From Pantoea sp. alder81 (lineage in GTDB: Bacteria; Pseudomonadota; Gammaproteobacteria; Enterobacterales; Enterobacteriaceae), in the NCBI RefSeq assembly GCF_020179835.1, contig NZ_JAIUDA010000002.1, positions 682,001 through 746,000 on the forward strand: DNA of 64,000 nucleotides. Direction: 5' to 3'. The first letter of the stretch is position 1, and each line of letters starts with the position of its first letter. Position numbers and translations under genes: made by a program. This document shows, piece by piece, positions 41,191 through 51,391 of the stretch. The notes beneath the pieces are model-generated. The model was given only the letters and a program-made list of their open reading frames with translations, ran no database searches and was not told the DNA's origin.

Positions 41191-42099
41191 TCAGGCCTCG
41201 TTGCTCTCTGGCACAGCCGTAGAAGGCTGATCACCATCCTGCAGCGGCGCTGGCAGGTTCATCATTTTCGCCAGCAGGCTTGCCAGCTTAAAGCGCATTT
41301 CCGGACGACGGATGATCATGTCGATCGCGCCTTTTTCGATCAAGAACTCACTGCGCTGGAAGCCCGGTGGCAGTTTTTCACGCACAGTCTGTTCGATAAC
41401 GCGTGGGCCGGCAAAGCCGATCAGCGCTTTCGGTTCAGCGACGTTCAAATCGCCCAGCATCGCGAAGCTGGCAGAAACACCGCCCATGGTTGGGTCGGTC
41501 AGCACGGAGATGTACGGCAAGCCGCGCTCCTGCATTTTCGCCAGCGCTGCGCTGGTTTTAGCCATCTGCATCAGCGACTGTAACGCTTCCTGCATACGGG
41601 CACCGCCACTCGCAGAGAAGCAGATCAGCGGGCAGTTATCTTCCAGTGCCTGCTCAACGCCACGCACGAAGCGCGCGCCAACCACAGAACCCATTGAGCC
41701 GCCCATAAAGGAGAACTCAAAGGCCACAGCGACCACCGGCATACCATGCAGCGTACCTTTCATGGCGATCAGTGCATCTTTCTCACCGGTGTCTTTCTGC
41801 GCGGCAACCAGACGATCTTTGTACTTCTTGGAATCGCGGAACTTCAGCAGATCCTTTGGTTCCAGCTCGCTGCCTAATTCAACCAGAGAACCTTCATCCA
41901 GCATGGTATGCAAACGCTCACGGGCGTGCATGCGCATGTGGTGGTCGCACTTCGGGCAGACCTCAAGGTTACGCTCCAGTTCGGCGCGGTACAGCACCTG
42001 ACCACAGCTATCGCATTTAGTCCAGACCCCTTCAGGGATACTGGCTTTGCGCGTTGGCGTGGTGGTGCTTTTATTCAGTATGCGTTCAATCCAGCTCAT
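41191..42099 (-). CDS. accD: Acetyl-CoA carboxylase carboxyltransferase subunit beta
   Basis: Beta half of the carboxyltransferase that makes malonyl-CoA, the first step of fatty acid synthesis. The 302 residues start with a Cys4 zinc ribbon (Cys29, Cys32, Cys48, Cys51; CDSCG and CPKCD) followed by a crotonase-like domain with [13 protein letters not shown] and [15 protein letters not shown] that bind acyl-CoA and biotin. It is preceded by 132 bp after dedA. Confidence 0.98.
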   Translation of the reverse strand: MSWIERILNKSTTTPTRKASIPEGVWTKCDSCGQVLYRAELERNLEVCPKCDHHMRMHARERLHTMLDEGSLVELGSELEPKDLLKFRDSKKYKDRLVAAQKDTGEKDALIAMKGTLHGMPVVAVAFEFSFMGGSMGSVVGARFVRGVEQALEDNCPLICFSASGGARMQEALQSLMQMAKTSAALAKMQERGLPYISVLTDPTMGGVSASFAMLGDLNVAEPKALIGFAGPRVIEQTVREKLPPGFQRSEFLIEKGAIDMIIRRPEMRFKLASLLAKMMNLPAPLQDGDQPSTAVPESNEA

Positions 42100-42231
42100 T
42101 GATGACCTTTCTGTTTAATGCTGACCTGGTCCAGTCTTCTTGTTACTGCTGAAATCACCTTCAGCAGGCCGTAAATGTCGCTCATTAAACCACAACCCGT
42201 TCACGCTGTGGATAAAAATCTGGTTACGGGC

Positions 42232-42894
42232 TTACTGTGGTTTCTGCTGACGTGCCTGACGGCGATGGCGCCACACTTCAATCACGCCTGGCAAAATTGA
42301 GACCACAATGATGCCCACAATCAGCAGTTTCAGGTTCTCCTGCACCACCGGCAAGTCACCAAACAGGTAACCAGCATACGAGAACAGCAGCACCCACAGC
42401 AGCGCGCCCGAGACGTTGAAGAGCGCAAAGTGGCGATAAGACATGTGTCCCATCCCCGCCACAAAGGGGGCAAAGGTTCGCACGATTGGTACAAAGCGCG
42501 CAAGTATAATGGTTTTGCCACCGTGGCGTTCGTAGAACGCGTGGGTCTTATCCAGATAGCTGCGACGGAAAATTTTCGAGTTTGGGTTGCTGAACAGCTT
42601 CTCACCGAACAACCGACCAATAGTGTAGTTCACCGCATCACCGAGGATGGCAGCAATCACCAGTAGCGTGACCATTAAATGCACGTTGAGATCGTTACCC
42701 GGCAGTGCCGCCAGCGCGCCAGCAACAAACAGTAACGAATCCCCTGGCAGGAACGGCGTCACAACCAGGCCAGTTTCGCAGAACAGGATCAGGAACAGAA
42801 TGGCGTAAATCCACACACCGTACTGCGCCACCAGTTCGGCTAAATGCACATCAATATGGAGGATAAAGTCGATCAAAAAGTGGATGAATTCCAT
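42232..42894 (-). CDS. dedA: DedA family inner membrane protein
   Basis: Member of the DedA/SNARE-associated membrane family, thought to move or flip membrane lipids and support proton motive force. The 220 residues match E. coli DedA, with [19 protein letters not shown] and the conserved [20 protein letters not shown] plus several helices. I start at ATG 42892-42894 with GGAG 7 bp upstream, giving [20 protein letters not shown]; seven extra codons upstream are not conserved. It lies 36 bp after truA. Confidence 0.95.
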   Translation of the reverse strand: MEFIHFLIDFILHIDVHLAELVAQYGVWIYAILFLILFCETGLVVTPFLPGDSLLFVAGALAALPGNDLNVHLMVTLLVIAAILGDAVNYTIGRLFGEKLFSNPNSKIFRRSYLDKTHAFYERHGGKTIILARFVPIVRTFAPFVAGMGHMSYRHFALFNVSGALLWVLLFSYAGYLFGDLPVVQENLKLLIVGIIVVSILPGVIEVWRHRRQARQQKPQ

Positions 42895-42930
42895 AATGCT
42901 CCGGCTCCCAAACATCCTTACTCATTTAAA

Positions 42931-43737
42931 TTAATCTGCGAGGAACAACGGTCCCAACGCAGGCTGAGGTAACGCAAAGTGGGATGGATAATCCACCGCC
43001 ACCAAATACAAACCCTCGGCTTTAGCGGTCGCTGCCGCCAGAGTACGATCTTTTGCCGCCAGCAAATCCGCCATCCAGCTTTCGGGCTGATTGCCACAGC
43101 CAATTTCCATCAGGCTACCGACAATATTGCGCACCATGTGGTGCACGAACGCATTGGCTTTGATATCGACAATCACATAAGAGCCGTAACGCGTGACGTT
43201 AAAGTGCATCACGTTACGCCATGGCGTGCGTGACTGGCACTGCACCGCACGGAACGAGGTAAAGTCGTTCTCGCCAATTAAACACTGCCCGGCACGCTGC
43301 ATTTTCTCGACATCCAGTGGATGGTAAAAATGAGTGATGCCATTGCCAAGAATCGCCGGTCGCAGCCGCTGATTGAAAATCACATAGCGATAACGACGCG
43401 CCGTGGCGCTAAAGCGGGCATGAAATTCATCCGGCACCGCTTTCACCCAACGCACCGCAATGTCGTCAGGTAAATTGGCGTTCACACCCAACGTCCAGGC
43501 GCTGTCGGCACGCTGCGAGGTGGTTTCGAAATGCACCACCTGGCCGGTACCGTGCACACCGGCATCCGTGCGTCCGGCGCAGAACACCACCACCGGATGA
43601 TTCGCCACTTTCGACAGCGCCTTCTCCAGTTTTTCCTGCACGCTGCGCACTTCGTTTTGTCGCTGCCAGCCGTAATATCGGCTGCCGTCGTACTCAATGC
43701 CTAACGCCAGCTTAAATGTCGTTTCTTCAGACAACAT
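42931..43737 (-). CDS. truA: tRNA pseudouridine(38-40) synthase
   Basis: Isomerises uridines 38-40 in the anticodon stem of many tRNAs. The 268 residues contain the catalytic Asp58 in the motif [15 protein letters not shown] in the N-terminal half, and [18 protein letters not shown] toward the C-terminus. The start codon overlaps the usg stop in a TAATG arrangement, so translation is likely coupled. The product and neighbours match the E. coli pdxB-usg-truA-dedA cluster. Confidence 0.97.
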   Translation of the reverse strand: MLSEETTFKLALGIEYDGSRYYGWQRQNEVRSVQEKLEKALSKVANHPVVVFCAGRTDAGVHGTGQVVHFETTSQRADSAWTLGVNANLPDDIAVRWVKAVPDEFHARFSATARRYRYVIFNQRLRPAILGNGITHFYHPLDVEKMQRAGQCLIGENDFTSFRAVQCQSRTPWRNVMHFNVTRYGSYVIVDIKANAFVHHMVRNIVGSLMEIGCGNQPESWMADLLAAKDRTLAAATAKAEGLYLVAVDYPSHFALPQPALGPLFLAD

Positions 43738-44747
43738 TAATAGAAGTACTCCTGCACCAATTTCTCAGCAGTTTTTACCGCCATCAGTGCGCCGCCGAAG
43801 CGAACGTTGTCAGCCACGGACCAGAATTGCAGCAACTCAGGTACACCGTAATCATTTCGCACGTTGCCAATGCTCAGTGCATCACTGCCTGACGCATCAC
43901 TCACCGGCGTCGGGTATTCACCGTCTGCACTGAGATTGATATCCTCGGCACGATCCAGTTCATCACGCGCTTCTTCCGCTGACAGCGGACGTAAATTCTC
44001 AACATGCACGATCTGCGTGTTGCCGTAAAACACCGGCGCCTGCACGCTGCTGACCGCAATCGGCAAACCGTCGTCCTGCAGTACTTTACGCACCTGATCC
44101 ACCATACGGCGCTCGCTCTCCACGCTGCCCTGGTTGTCAGCTAACTGTGGCAGCAGGTTAAACGCCAGCTGGCGACCAAAATAGTGCTCATCCGCCGGCA
44201 CACCGTTGAGCAACTTCGCGCTCTCACCCGCTAAACCGTCCACTGCCGCTTTACCGTGGCTTGAAACGGAGATCAGGTTGGTCACCTGCAAACGGCTCAA
44301 TCCGGCCATATCCACCAGCGGTTTGATAGCGTTGAGCAACTGGCTCACCAGCGCATCGGCCACCGTCACTATATTGCGATTACGGTAATCGGCCAGCACC
44401 TGTGGATTGACATCTGGCACCACCAGCGGCACATCCGGTTCCAACGCGAACAGATCGCTGCTGTCGATGACCAGGCACCCCTGGCTCGCGGCTTCATCCG
44501 CGTAACGCGCGGAGGCTTCACGACCGGCGGTGAAAAACGCCAGCTGCGCCTGTGTCCAGTCAAATTCGGCCGCATCCTTCACATACAGGGTGCGCCCTTC
44601 AAAACGTATGTTTTCACCGGCGCTGTTTTCGCTCGCCAGCAGATACAATTCACCAACCGGGAACTGGCGTTCCGCCAGCAGTTCCAGTACAGCGTTCCCT
44701 ACTGCGCCTGTTGCGCCCAATAACGCAATATTCCAGCCGTCAGACAT
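43737..44747 (-). CDS. usg: Usg, aspartate-semialdehyde dehydrogenase-like protein
   Basis: The 336-residue protein has the fold of aspartate-semialdehyde dehydrogenase: Rossmann motif [37 protein letters not shown], then the dimer domain. The position of the catalytic cysteine (NPNC in active enzymes) reads [10 protein letters not shown] here, with Ala132 in place of Cys, so normal dehydrogenase chemistry is not expected. E. coli Usg is likewise of unknown role. It lies 102 bp after pdxB, with a terminator in the gap, and overlaps truA. Confidence 0.94.
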   Translation of the reverse strand: MSDGWNIALLGATGAVGNAVLELLAERQFPVGELYLLASENSAGENIRFEGRTLYVKDAAEFDWTQAQLAFFTAGREASARYADEAASQGCLVIDSSDLFALEPDVPLVVPDVNPQVLADYRNRNIVTVADALVSQLLNAIKPLVDMAGLSRLQVTNLISVSSHGKAAVDGLAGESAKLLNGVPADEHYFGRQLAFNLLPQLADNQGSVESERRMVDQVRKVLQDDGLPIAVSSVQAPVFYGNTQIVHVENLRPLSAEEARDELDRAEDINLSADGEYPTPVSDASGSDALSIGNVRNDYGVPELLQFWSVADNVRFGGALMAVKTAEKLVQEYFY

Positions 44748-44772
44748 GTTGGTTTACTCCAGACAATGACAT

Positions 44773-44801
44773 AAAAACAGAAGGCGGTGATTACACCGCC
44801 T
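44773..44801 (-). terminator. Terminator after pdxB
   Basis: On the minus strand AGGCGGTG, loop TAAT, CACCGCCT, then TCTGTTTTTATG. It is 49 bp past the pdxB stop and separates pdxB from usg-truA-dedA, although in E. coli these are described as one operon, so read-through or a second promoter is needed. Confidence 0.85.
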
Positions 44802-44849
44802 GACATTTAAGACTTTTCCCGCGCGAAAACGCAGGGGATTGATTTAACT

Positions 44850-45974
44850 TTACAAACTGGCGCGGAAACCGAGCTTTTCCAGCATCGCGGCCGCGTCTGC
44901 ATCATCACATTTCACCTGTAGTGACGACCATTCACGACGCTCTTCATACTGCTTGCGCAGGCGATCAAACTCGCCCGGTTTAGCAGCCACTTTTCGCAGC
45001 GGCGCATCGTCGCGGCGCACATCATACACCAGGTGCACCAGTCGTTTCAGCGTTGGCTGATCGAGCTTGCCGTGCAGCGTGATGGTGCCAAATTCCGGTG
45101 CAGGCAGCAGGCTGTCGAGCGCGACCTGTTGCGGCTGGCCGATAAACTCGCACCAGGCTTCAAATACTTGTGTGGTGCCGCGCGCTTTACCTTCCAGCGT
45201 ATAGCCCGCAATGTGTGCAGTGGCGATATCCACTTTATCCAGCAGATCGAGGTTCAGATCCGGCTCAGGCTCCCACACATCCAGCACCACGCTCAAATCG
45301 TCGCGCATTTTCAAAACTTCCAACAGCGCGGCGTTATCCACCACCGGGCCACGGCAGGCATTGATCAGGATGGTGTTCGGTTTGAGTGCCATCAGCAGTG
45401 CCATGTCGGCCAGATGCCAGCTCTTGTAAGGGCCGTCTTTAAACAGTGGTGTGTGGAAGGTCAGAATATCGGCCTGTGCCACCAGCTCATCCATAGAGTG
45501 AAATGTTTCCTGATCGCCGCGATCCGCACGCGGCGGATCGCACAGAAGCGTTTTCACGCCCCAGGCTTCAAGCCGCTTTTGCAGACGACCACCGACATTA
45601 CCGACGCCGACAATACCCACGGTGCGATCGCGCAGTTCAAAACCATCGCGCTCGGCCAGCAACAGCAATGAGGAGAACACATACTCCACCACTGCAATGG
45701 CGTTACAGCCTGGTGCCGCCGAGAAGGCAATACCTGCCGCCGCCAGAGAAGCATCATCAACATGGTCAGTGCCTGCCGTCGCGGTGCCGACAAACTTCAC
45801 CGGTGTGCCAGCCAGTAATGCCGCGTTCACTTTAGTCACCGAACGCACCATCAAACCGCTGGCATCCTGTAATTCTGCTTCTGGTAACGGACGTCCCGGA
45901 ACGGCCAATACTTCACCCGTGCGACTGAAGAGTTCACGAGCGTAAGGCATGTTTTCATCGACGAGAATTTTCAC
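44850..45974 (-). CDS. pdxB: Erythronate-4-phosphate dehydrogenase
   Basis: NAD-dependent D-2-hydroxyacid dehydrogenase in pyridoxal 5'-phosphate synthesis, oxidising 4-phospho-erythronate. The 374 residues have the nucleotide fold with [30 protein letters not shown], the catalytic Arg in [11 protein letters not shown], Glu in [12 protein letters not shown] and His in [17 protein letters not shown], plus the C-terminal PdxB dimerisation domain ([20 protein letters not shown]). Confidence 0.97.
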   Translation of the reverse strand: MKILVDENMPYARELFSRTGEVLAVPGRPLPEAELQDASGLMVRSVTKVNAALLAGTPVKFVGTATAGTDHVDDASLAAAGIAFSAAPGCNAIAVVEYVFSSLLLLAERDGFELRDRTVGIVGVGNVGGRLQKRLEAWGVKTLLCDPPRADRGDQETFHSMDELVAQADILTFHTPLFKDGPYKSWHLADMALLMALKPNTILINACRGPVVDNAALLEVLKMRDDLSVVLDVWEPEPDLNLDLLDKVDIATAHIAGYTLEGKARGTTQVFEAWCEFIGQPQQVALDSLLPAPEFGTITLHGKLDQPTLKRLVHLVYDVRRDDAPLRKVAAKPGEFDRLRKQYEERREWSSLQVKCDDADAAAMLEKLGFRASL

Positions 45975-46032
45975 TGCGGCGGTCCTGTCTGCTGAGGCGT
46001 TTAAGGCGCGTATTCTTACATAAAGCCGGGGA

Positions 46033-46812
46033 TTAACCTAACCGACTGCGATAGCGATCCGGCGTAGTGCCGGCCTGCTGCTGGAACATCACAATCAGCG
46101 CCGACGATGAGCTATAACCCAGTTCGTGCGCGATGCCCTGCACGCTGCAACCCTGCTCCAGTAGCGTAATCGCACGCAAAAAACGTAAACGCTGACGCCA
46201 CTCGCTAAAGGTCATTTTCAACTGCTGCTGGCAACGTCGCGCCAGCGTACGCTCAGTGGTAAACACGCGCTTCGCCCATTGTGCCAGCGTGGTGTTGTCA
46301 CCGGGATTTTCTTCCAGCGCGCGCAAAATTGGCGCGAGGAATTTGTCGTCAGACAAGGGTAAATAGCTGGTGTGCACCGGTGACTGGCGCAGACGATCAA
46401 TCAAAACCTCACACAACCGCCAGTCCGCTTCTGTCTGAGGTTGCTCTAACTCGCGCTGTGCAAAGTCATTCATGATGGCGTGCACGATCGCATCGACGTG
46501 CAGTAAGCAGGCATTCTCCGGCATGCCCTTGGAGAGTTCGGCCGCAAGATTGAAGGTACGGAACTGGGCATGGCAATGGTTATAGCTGCTGTGGCGCTGT
46601 TCCGGCGGGATCCAAATCGGCATATCAGCTGGCGTTAATAACCGCTCCCCTTCCACTTCCATCTCCAGCACGTGGCTGGTGACGAAAATCACCTGACCCC
46701 AGCTGTGATGATGCGGTAAATATTCGGTTTTCGCGTTAGCCTGCTCGTAGCGCATAAAGAAGCGCAGCAGTGGTGCATCAATCGGCGGCTGATATTCAAT
46801 CTGTAAATTCAT
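46033..46812 (-). CDS. AraC-family transcriptional regulator with cupin domain
   Basis: DNA-binding regulator with an N-terminal cupin sensor ([37 protein letters not shown]; residues about 32-85) and a C-terminal double helix-turn-helix ([20 protein letters not shown] and [20 protein letters not shown]). The 259 residues are typical of regulators that control an adjacent exporter. It is divergent from the EamA gene by 95 bp with repeated half sites in between, so it probably regulates that gene. I do not recognise a named orthologue. Confidence 0.85.
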   Translation of the reverse strand: MNLQIEYQPPIDAPLLRFFMRYEQANAKTEYLPHHHSWGQVIFVTSHVLEMEVEGERLLTPADMPIWIPPEQRHSSYNHCHAQFRTFNLAAELSKGMPENACLLHVDAIVHAIMNDFAQRELEQPQTEADWRLCEVLIDRLRQSPVHTSYLPLSDDKFLAPILRALEENPGDNTTLAQWAKRVFTTERTLARRCQQQLKMTFSEWRQRLRFLRAITLLEQGCSVQGIAHELGYSSSSALIVMFQQQAGTTPDRYRSRLG

Positions 46813-46814
46813 TC

Positions 46815-46841
46815 TGTCCGGTCACTAACGAATGTTGTCCG
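46815..46841. promoter_or_regulatory. Direct half sites for the AraC-type regulator
   Basis: TGTCCG occurs at 46815-46820 and 46836-46841, exactly 21 bp apart in the same orientation, as expected for AraC-family binding across two helical turns. One copy lies 3 bp upstream of the regulator start codon, suggesting autoregulation. Confidence 0.4.
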
Positions 46842-46907
46842 ATTTTAACTATCTGGTTTAAACCGGTCAAATGTAAACTATTCGCGATTATACTCAGGAG
46901 TCGTACG

Positions 46908-47813
46908 ATGAATTTACTGTTTCCGCTGATTGCGGTGATGATCTGGTCGATCAACACCATCGTCAGCAAACTCTCTGCCGGGAGCATCGATCCTGCTGCC
47001 ATCTCTTTCTACCGCTGGCTGCTGGCACTCATCGTGCTGGCTCCCTTCAGCCTGCCCGGCGTGTGGCGTCATCGCCATGCCGTAAAGGCCAATTTGTGGC
47101 GACTATTGGTCCTCGGCCTGTTGGGCATGGTGCTGTATCAAAGCCTTGCCTACTATGCTGCCCACAGCGTGTCGGCGGTGATGATGGGCATATTGGGTGC
47201 CACGATTCCGCTGTTGACCATTTTGCTCAGCCTGTTTGTTTTGCGTCTCGCGCCGACACGCGGCATTTTGATCGGAGGTCTGCTGTCCTTTGCGGGTCTG
47301 GTGTGGCTGGTGAGTGAAGGGAATCCGACACAGTTGCTGAATCAGCGTCTTGGCAACGGCGAATTGATGATGTTAGCGGCTTCCACCTCTTATGCGCTTT
47401 ACGGTGTGCTAACTAAACGCTGGGCTATTCCCCTGCCCACCTGGCAGAGCCTGTATGTGCAGATTTTCTTTGGCGTGTTGCTGTTACTACCCGGATTCTT
47501 GCGCGCACCGGACGTTACGCTGAATGTGCATAACATTCCGCTGGTGCTATTTGCCGGGCTGTTTGCTTCGATTATTGCGCCGTTCCTTTGGATCCTCGGC
47601 GTGCAACGCCTCGGTGCCAGCACCACCAGTATTTTTATGAATTTCGTGCCCGCCTTTACCGCGATTATTGCCGTGATGTTTCTGCACGAACAACTGCATG
47701 CCTATCACTGGATTGGTGGCGGGATGACGTTGGTGGGTGTGATTCTGGCGCAACGGTTGAAAACACCGCTGCGTAAACCGCGTGAGCGCACCGTGCAACT
47801 TAGCGAAAGCTGA
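46908..47813 (+). CDS. EamA/DMT-family transporter
   Basis: Drug/metabolite-transporter superfamily exporter with two EamA repeats and about ten helices (FPLIAVMIWSINTIVSKLSA near the start; SASTSYALYGVLTKRWA-type repeat at about residue 145). At 301 residues it has the family length. The ATG at 46908-46910 is preceded by CAGGAG at 7 bp; the longer frame upstream overlaps the divergent promoter. Cargo is unknown; members export amino acids or metabolites. Its 3' end overlaps the convergent tctE by 14 bp. Confidence 0.86.
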   Translation: MNLLFPLIAVMIWSINTIVSKLSAGSIDPAAISFYRWLLALIVLAPFSLPGVWRHRHAVKANLWRLLVLGLLGMVLYQSLAYYAAHSVSAVMMGILGATIPLLTILLSLFVLRLAPTRGILIGGLLSFAGLVWLVSEGNPTQLLNQRLGNGELMMLAASTSYALYGVLTKRWAIPLPTWQSLYVQIFFGVLLLLPGFLRAPDVTLNVHNIPLVLFAGLFASIIAPFLWILGVQRLGASTTSIFMNFVPAFTAIIAVMFLHEQLHAYHWIGGGMTLVGVILAQRLKTPLRKPRERTVQLSES

Positions 47814-49185
47814 TTGTGATGCGCAGTCCGCCCAGTTGCGGGCTGCGATCGAGCAGCAACTGTGCTCCGTGCCAGGCACAGATATCTTTGACCAGCGCCA
47901 GCCCGATGCCAGCTCCAGGCTGGCTGGCATTATCCAGACGACCAAATGGTTGCAGAGCCTGATGCTGCTGTGCCACGCTAATCCCCGGCCCGCTGTCCTC
48001 AATTTCCAGCTGCTTCTCACGCAATCGTGCCGTGACGATTCCCCCTTCTGGCGTGTATTTAATCGCATTATCCAGCAGGTTGGCACAGAGTTCGGCCAGC
48101 AATAAGCCATCGCCTTGCACGATACAGGGCATGTCGCCTTCAAACCCCAGATCGATCTGCTTATGGCGTGACGCGGCATAGCTGCTGAAGCAAGCCTGTT
48201 CCACAATTTCATTCAGATTGACCCGGGCAAAGGGCTTGTCTTCACCATGGCGGGCTTTGATTTGCGCCAGCTGCAATAACCGATCGGTGAGTTGCACCGT
48301 ATCGTTAAGCGTATGACGCATGCCCAGCAAACTTTCGCGCCACTGTGCAGGATCATCACTGTTGAGCGCAACGCCAACCTGGGTTTTTAAAATGGTGAGC
48401 GGCGTGCGCAGTTGGTGTGAAACATCGGCGCTAAAGCGCTCCTGGCGGGCCAGTAAACCGCGCAGTCGTTCCAGATGTCGATTAAAGGCAATAATTAACG
48501 GCTGTAATTCCGACCAGGGCAATAACGACGGCAAGGGTGTCAATTCTCCTGGCGCACGGCGTAACATAATCCGCGATAGCCGACGCAGCGGCCGCAACAC
48601 TTTGCGTAATAACAGGCTGGCCAGCAACAGGGTAATCAACACCAAAAAACTTTGGCTAATCAAAGCAGTACGCAGTAACCCTTCCGCAAACCCATGACGT
48701 GAATTCAGGGTTTCGGCCACCAGAACCAATGCCATCCCCTCTACGCCCTGCTCGTTCACAGGTTGCCATAACGCCGCAATACGAATGGGTTGCTTACGAT
48801 AGCTGCCATCGTAAAAGTGTACCAACGCGGGATAGGCTTCCGAAAGCGGCGCATTGCGCGGCAAAGGGGGCAAATCGGGATAACCAGAGAGGGTTTTGCC
48901 CTCCGGCGAAATGACCTGATAAAACAGCTGATCGTTCATGTTGCGCTCGAAGCTGTCGAGCACCACCCAGGGAACATCCACTTCCAGTTGGTTTTTTCGC
49001 ACCACCAGCCTTTCTGCCACCGTGCGTGCAGAGGCGAGAAGTGAACGATCGTAGGCCTGATTCGCCGCCTGCAGCGCACTTTGGTAATGGGTATAAACCG
49101 ACAGCCCCCACAGCAACATTAACGGAGCGCCCAGCCACAGCAACAATTCCCCACGCAGCGAATGGCTCAGGCGCACGGCTGGCAC
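47800..49185 (-). CDS. tctE: Sensor histidine kinase TctE
   Basis: Membrane sensor kinase of a two-component system that controls tricarboxylate uptake. The 461 residues have a first helix at about 12-34, a periplasmic sensor region, a second helix at about 172-194, HAMP, dimerisation box with phospho-acceptor His257 (FSADVSHQLRTPLTIL) and an ATPase domain with N box (ELCANLLDNAIKYTPEGG) and G boxes (EDSGPGIS, GAGIGLALVK). The start is GTG at 49183-49185, overlapping tctD by 19 bp. Assignment comes from the adjacent tctCBA operon. Confidence 0.88.
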   Translation of the reverse strand: MPAVRLSHSLRGELLLWLGAPLMLLWGLSVYTHYQSALQAANQAYDRSLLASARTVAERLVVRKNQLEVDVPWVVLDSFERNMNDQLFYQVISPEGKTLSGYPDLPPLPRNAPLSEAYPALVHFYDGSYRKQPIRIAALWQPVNEQGVEGMALVLVAETLNSRHGFAEGLLRTALISQSFLVLITLLLASLLLRKVLRPLRRLSRIMLRRAPGELTPLPSLLPWSELQPLIIAFNRHLERLRGLLARQERFSADVSHQLRTPLTILKTQVGVALNSDDPAQWRESLLGMRHTLNDTVQLTDRLLQLAQIKARHGEDKPFARVNLNEIVEQACFSSYAASRHKQIDLGFEGDMPCIVQGDGLLLAELCANLLDNAIKYTPEGGIVTARLREKQLEIEDSGPGISVAQQHQALQPFGRLDNASQPGAGIGLALVKDICAWHGAQLLLDRSPQLGGLRITISFR

Positions 49186-49838
49186 TCCAGACTGTATCCC
49201 AACCCACGTAGCGTCACGATGGCGACATCGCTGCCCTGCAGTTTTTTTCGCACCCGATGCACATACAGTTCAATGCTTTCCAGGCTGGCTTCATCGGTTA
49301 AGGTAAAGGTCTGTTCATAAAGATGCTGGCGCGATACCGGACGCCCTGGACGTTGCATCAAGGTCGAGAGCACACTGGCCTCACGCGGGGTGAGCATCAA
49401 CGGTTTATGATTTAGCAAAAAATAACCTTCGCCGTCGCGTTCCAATTGCCCCACGGCTTGTGATTGCGCGGTTTGACCCTGGCTGCGGCGTAATAGCGCA
49501 CGCAACCGTGCTTCCAACTCATCCAGTTCAAAGGGTTTGGTAAGATAGTCGTCCGCGCCTGCATTGAGCCCCTGCACGCGCTGTTCCAGTGCACTTTTGG
49601 CCGTGAGCAACAATACCGGCGTGGTTTGCCCACGCTTGCGCAAACGCGCCAGCACCGCCAGGCCATCCAGCCGCGGCAGTGACACATCCAGCACCACCAC
49701 CGCATAGTCTTCGCTCTGCAACACATGGTCTGCCGCCAGGCCATCCGCGACCCAATCCACCGCAAAGCCTTTCTGTGTTAAGGCTTTTTGCAGCCAGCTG
49801 GCCAACTCAACCGTATCTTCCACCAGTAAGAGACGCAT
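49167..49838 (-). CDS. tctD: Response regulator TctD
   Basis: OmpR-class response regulator. The 223 residues contain a receiver domain with the acidic pair in LLLVEDTVELA, phospho-acceptor Asp51 (VVLDVSLPRLDGL), Thr/Lys in LLLTAKSALEQRV, and a winged-helix domain (LTPREASVLSTLMQRPGR to YVHRVRKKLQ). It is divergent from tctC, and an OmpR-type direct repeat lies in the gap, so it likely activates tctCBA in response to citrate or related acids. Confidence 0.89.
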   Translation of the reverse strand: MRLLLVEDTVELASWLQKALTQKGFAVDWVADGLAADHVLQSEDYAVVVLDVSLPRLDGLAVLARLRKRGQTTPVLLLTAKSALEQRVQGLNAGADDYLTKPFELDELEARLRALLRRSQGQTAQSQAVGQLERDGEGYFLLNHKPLMLTPREASVLSTLMQRPGRPVSRQHLYEQTFTLTDEASLESIELYVHRVRKKLQGSDVAIVTLRGLGYSLECQPCA

Positions 49839-49866
49839 ATCACATCCTGATACTTTTCCCGAGCAC

Positions 49867-49887
49867 TGAAAGGTAAATGAAAGGTTA
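49867..49887. promoter_or_regulatory. Candidate TctD binding site
   Basis: TGAAAGGTAA (49867-49876) and TGAAAGGTTA (49878-49887) are direct repeats with an 11-bp period, the arrangement bound by OmpR/PhoB-class regulators. They lie about 70-90 bp before tctC and 30-50 bp before tctD. A GCCGA/TCGGC dyad follows at 49909-49922. Confidence 0.55.
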
Positions 49888-49958
49888 CACCATTAACAAT
49901 TCAGCAACGCCGAATGTTCGGCAGTTGTCACACTCTGGAAGCATGAATGGAGCGAATA

Positions 49959-50936
49959 ATGAAAAAAATCTTACCCCTCGCCCTCGCCTCAACCCTGGTG
50001 GCTTTGTCGATATCCTCTGCGCTGGCGGAAGCGCCAGACCGGACAGAATGTATTGCCCCTGCCAAACCAGGCGGTGGTTTTGACCTGACCTGTAAGCTGA
50101 TTCAGGTTTCAATGCAGGAAACCGGCGAAATCAGTAAACCGATGCGCGTGACCTATATGCCAGGCGGTGTCGGTGCCGTGGCTTACAACGCCATCATTGC
50201 TCAACGCCCCGCCGAAGCAGGCACGCTGGTGGCCTTCTCCGGCGGTTCGCTGCTCAATCTCTCTCAGGGCAAGTTTGGCCGCTATTCAGAAACTGATGTG
50301 AAGTGGTTGGCCGCCGTCGGTACCGATTACGGCATCGTCGCAGTGCGTAATGATGCTCCGTGGAAAACCCTTGGGGAATTGATGGAAGCCATGAAGAGCG
50401 ATCCGACCAAAGTGGTGGTGGGTGCAGGTGCTTCGATCGGTAGTCAGGACTGGATGAAAACCGCCCTGCTGGCACGCGAGGCGGGCATTGACCCACGTAA
50501 GATGCGCTATGTCGCCTTTGAGGGCGGTGGCGAGCCGGTAACCGCTCTGCTCGGCAACCACATTCAGGTGGTCTCCGGGGACATGAGCGAGATGGTGCCA
50601 CATCTGCAGGCGGGCAAATTGCGCGTGCTGGCGGTGATGTCTGACAAACGCTTACCGGGTGAACTGGCGAGTGTGCCGACTGCCAAAGAGCAAGGCTACA
50701 ACGTGGAGTGGCCGATTATTCGCGGTTATTACCTCGGCCCGAAAGTGACTGACGCGGAATATCAGTGGTGGGAAGACGCCTTCAAAAAGCTGGTGACCAC
50801 CAAGGAGTTCCAACAACAGCGAGATATGCGTGGACTGTTTGAGTTCAACATGTTCGGCAGCGAGTTGGATGCCTACGTGAAAAAACAGGTGGCTGATTAT
50901 CGCGAAAAAGCCAAATCCTTTGGCCTAGCCAAATAA
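49959..50936 (+). CDS. tctC: Tripartite tricarboxylate transporter substrate-binding protein
   Basis: Periplasmic binding protein for citrate or related tricarboxylates. The 325 residues begin with a signal peptide (MKKILPLALASTLVALSISS, cut after ALA near residue 23). The mature protein has the TctC fold with ECIAPAKPGGGFDLTC, VTYMPGGVGAVAYNAI and VVVGAGASIGSQDWMKT. I start at ATG 49959, preceded by GGAGCG. It is followed by tctB after 11 bp, in one operon. Confidence 0.92.
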   Translation: MKKILPLALASTLVALSISSALAEAPDRTECIAPAKPGGGFDLTCKLIQVSMQETGEISKPMRVTYMPGGVGAVAYNAIIAQRPAEAGTLVAFSGGSLLNLSQGKFGRYSETDVKWLAAVGTDYGIVAVRNDAPWKTLGELMEAMKSDPTKVVVGAGASIGSQDWMKTALLAREAGIDPRKMRYVAFEGGGEPVTALLGNHIQVVSGDMSEMVPHLQAGKLRVLAVMSDKRLPGELASVPTAKEQGYNVEWPIIRGYYLGPKVTDAEYQWWEDAFKKLVTTKEFQQQRDMRGLFEFNMFGSELDAYVKKQVADYREKAKSFGLAK

Positions 50937-50947
50937 CGGAGTCGATG

Positions 50948-51379
50948 ATGAGCGATCGTATCTTCGCCGGTATCTGGCTGCTGCTGTGCATTGCCGGGTT
51001 GTTTATTGCCTGGCAAATCCAGAGTGAATACAGCTATGAACCGGTCGGCCCACGCCCTTTCCCGATGCTGCTGCTGGGATTAATGGCGATTTGCGCCGTG
51101 ATGATGTTACTGCGCAAGCCCGATCTGGTGCAGTGGCCTTCCGCCGCCACACTGAAAAAGCTCCTGCTGATGTGCGTGATGCTGATGGTGTATGGCTGGC
51201 TGTTTGAACGGTTGGGCTTTGCAGCGTGCACCACGTTACTGACCTTTGGCATCGGGCTGTTGTTTGGCGCGCGCTGGTGGGCGGCTGCGGTGTCCGGGGT
51301 GGTAATGGGCATAGCGCTGTTTTATGCCTTTGACCGCCTGCTCGATGTCACCTTGCCTGTCGGCAGCTGGTTCAATTAA
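50948..51379 (+). CDS. tctB: Tripartite tricarboxylate transporter small membrane subunit
   Basis: Small four-helix membrane component of the TTT transporter. The 143-residue protein shows segments around IFAGIWLLLCIAGLFIAW, MLLLGLMAICAVMMLL, LLLMCVMLMVYGWLFERL and the C-terminal pair. Poor sequence conservation is normal for TctB, so the call rests on length, topology and its place between tctC and tctA. Two adjacent ATG codons exist; the second gives better spacing to GGAG. Confidence 0.88.
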   Translation: MSDRIFAGIWLLLCIAGLFIAWQIQSEYSYEPVGPRPFPMLLLGLMAICAVMMLLRKPDLVQWPSAATLKKLLLMCVMLMVYGWLFERLGFAACTTLLTFGIGLLFGARWWAAAVSGVVMGIALFYAFDRLLDVTLPVGSWFN

Positions 51380-51391
51380 CAGGAGTCTCAA

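Noticed and set aside
41312..42001. 229-codon open frame opposite accD
   Set aside because: Antisense shadow of accD; serine/arginine-rich and without family resemblance.
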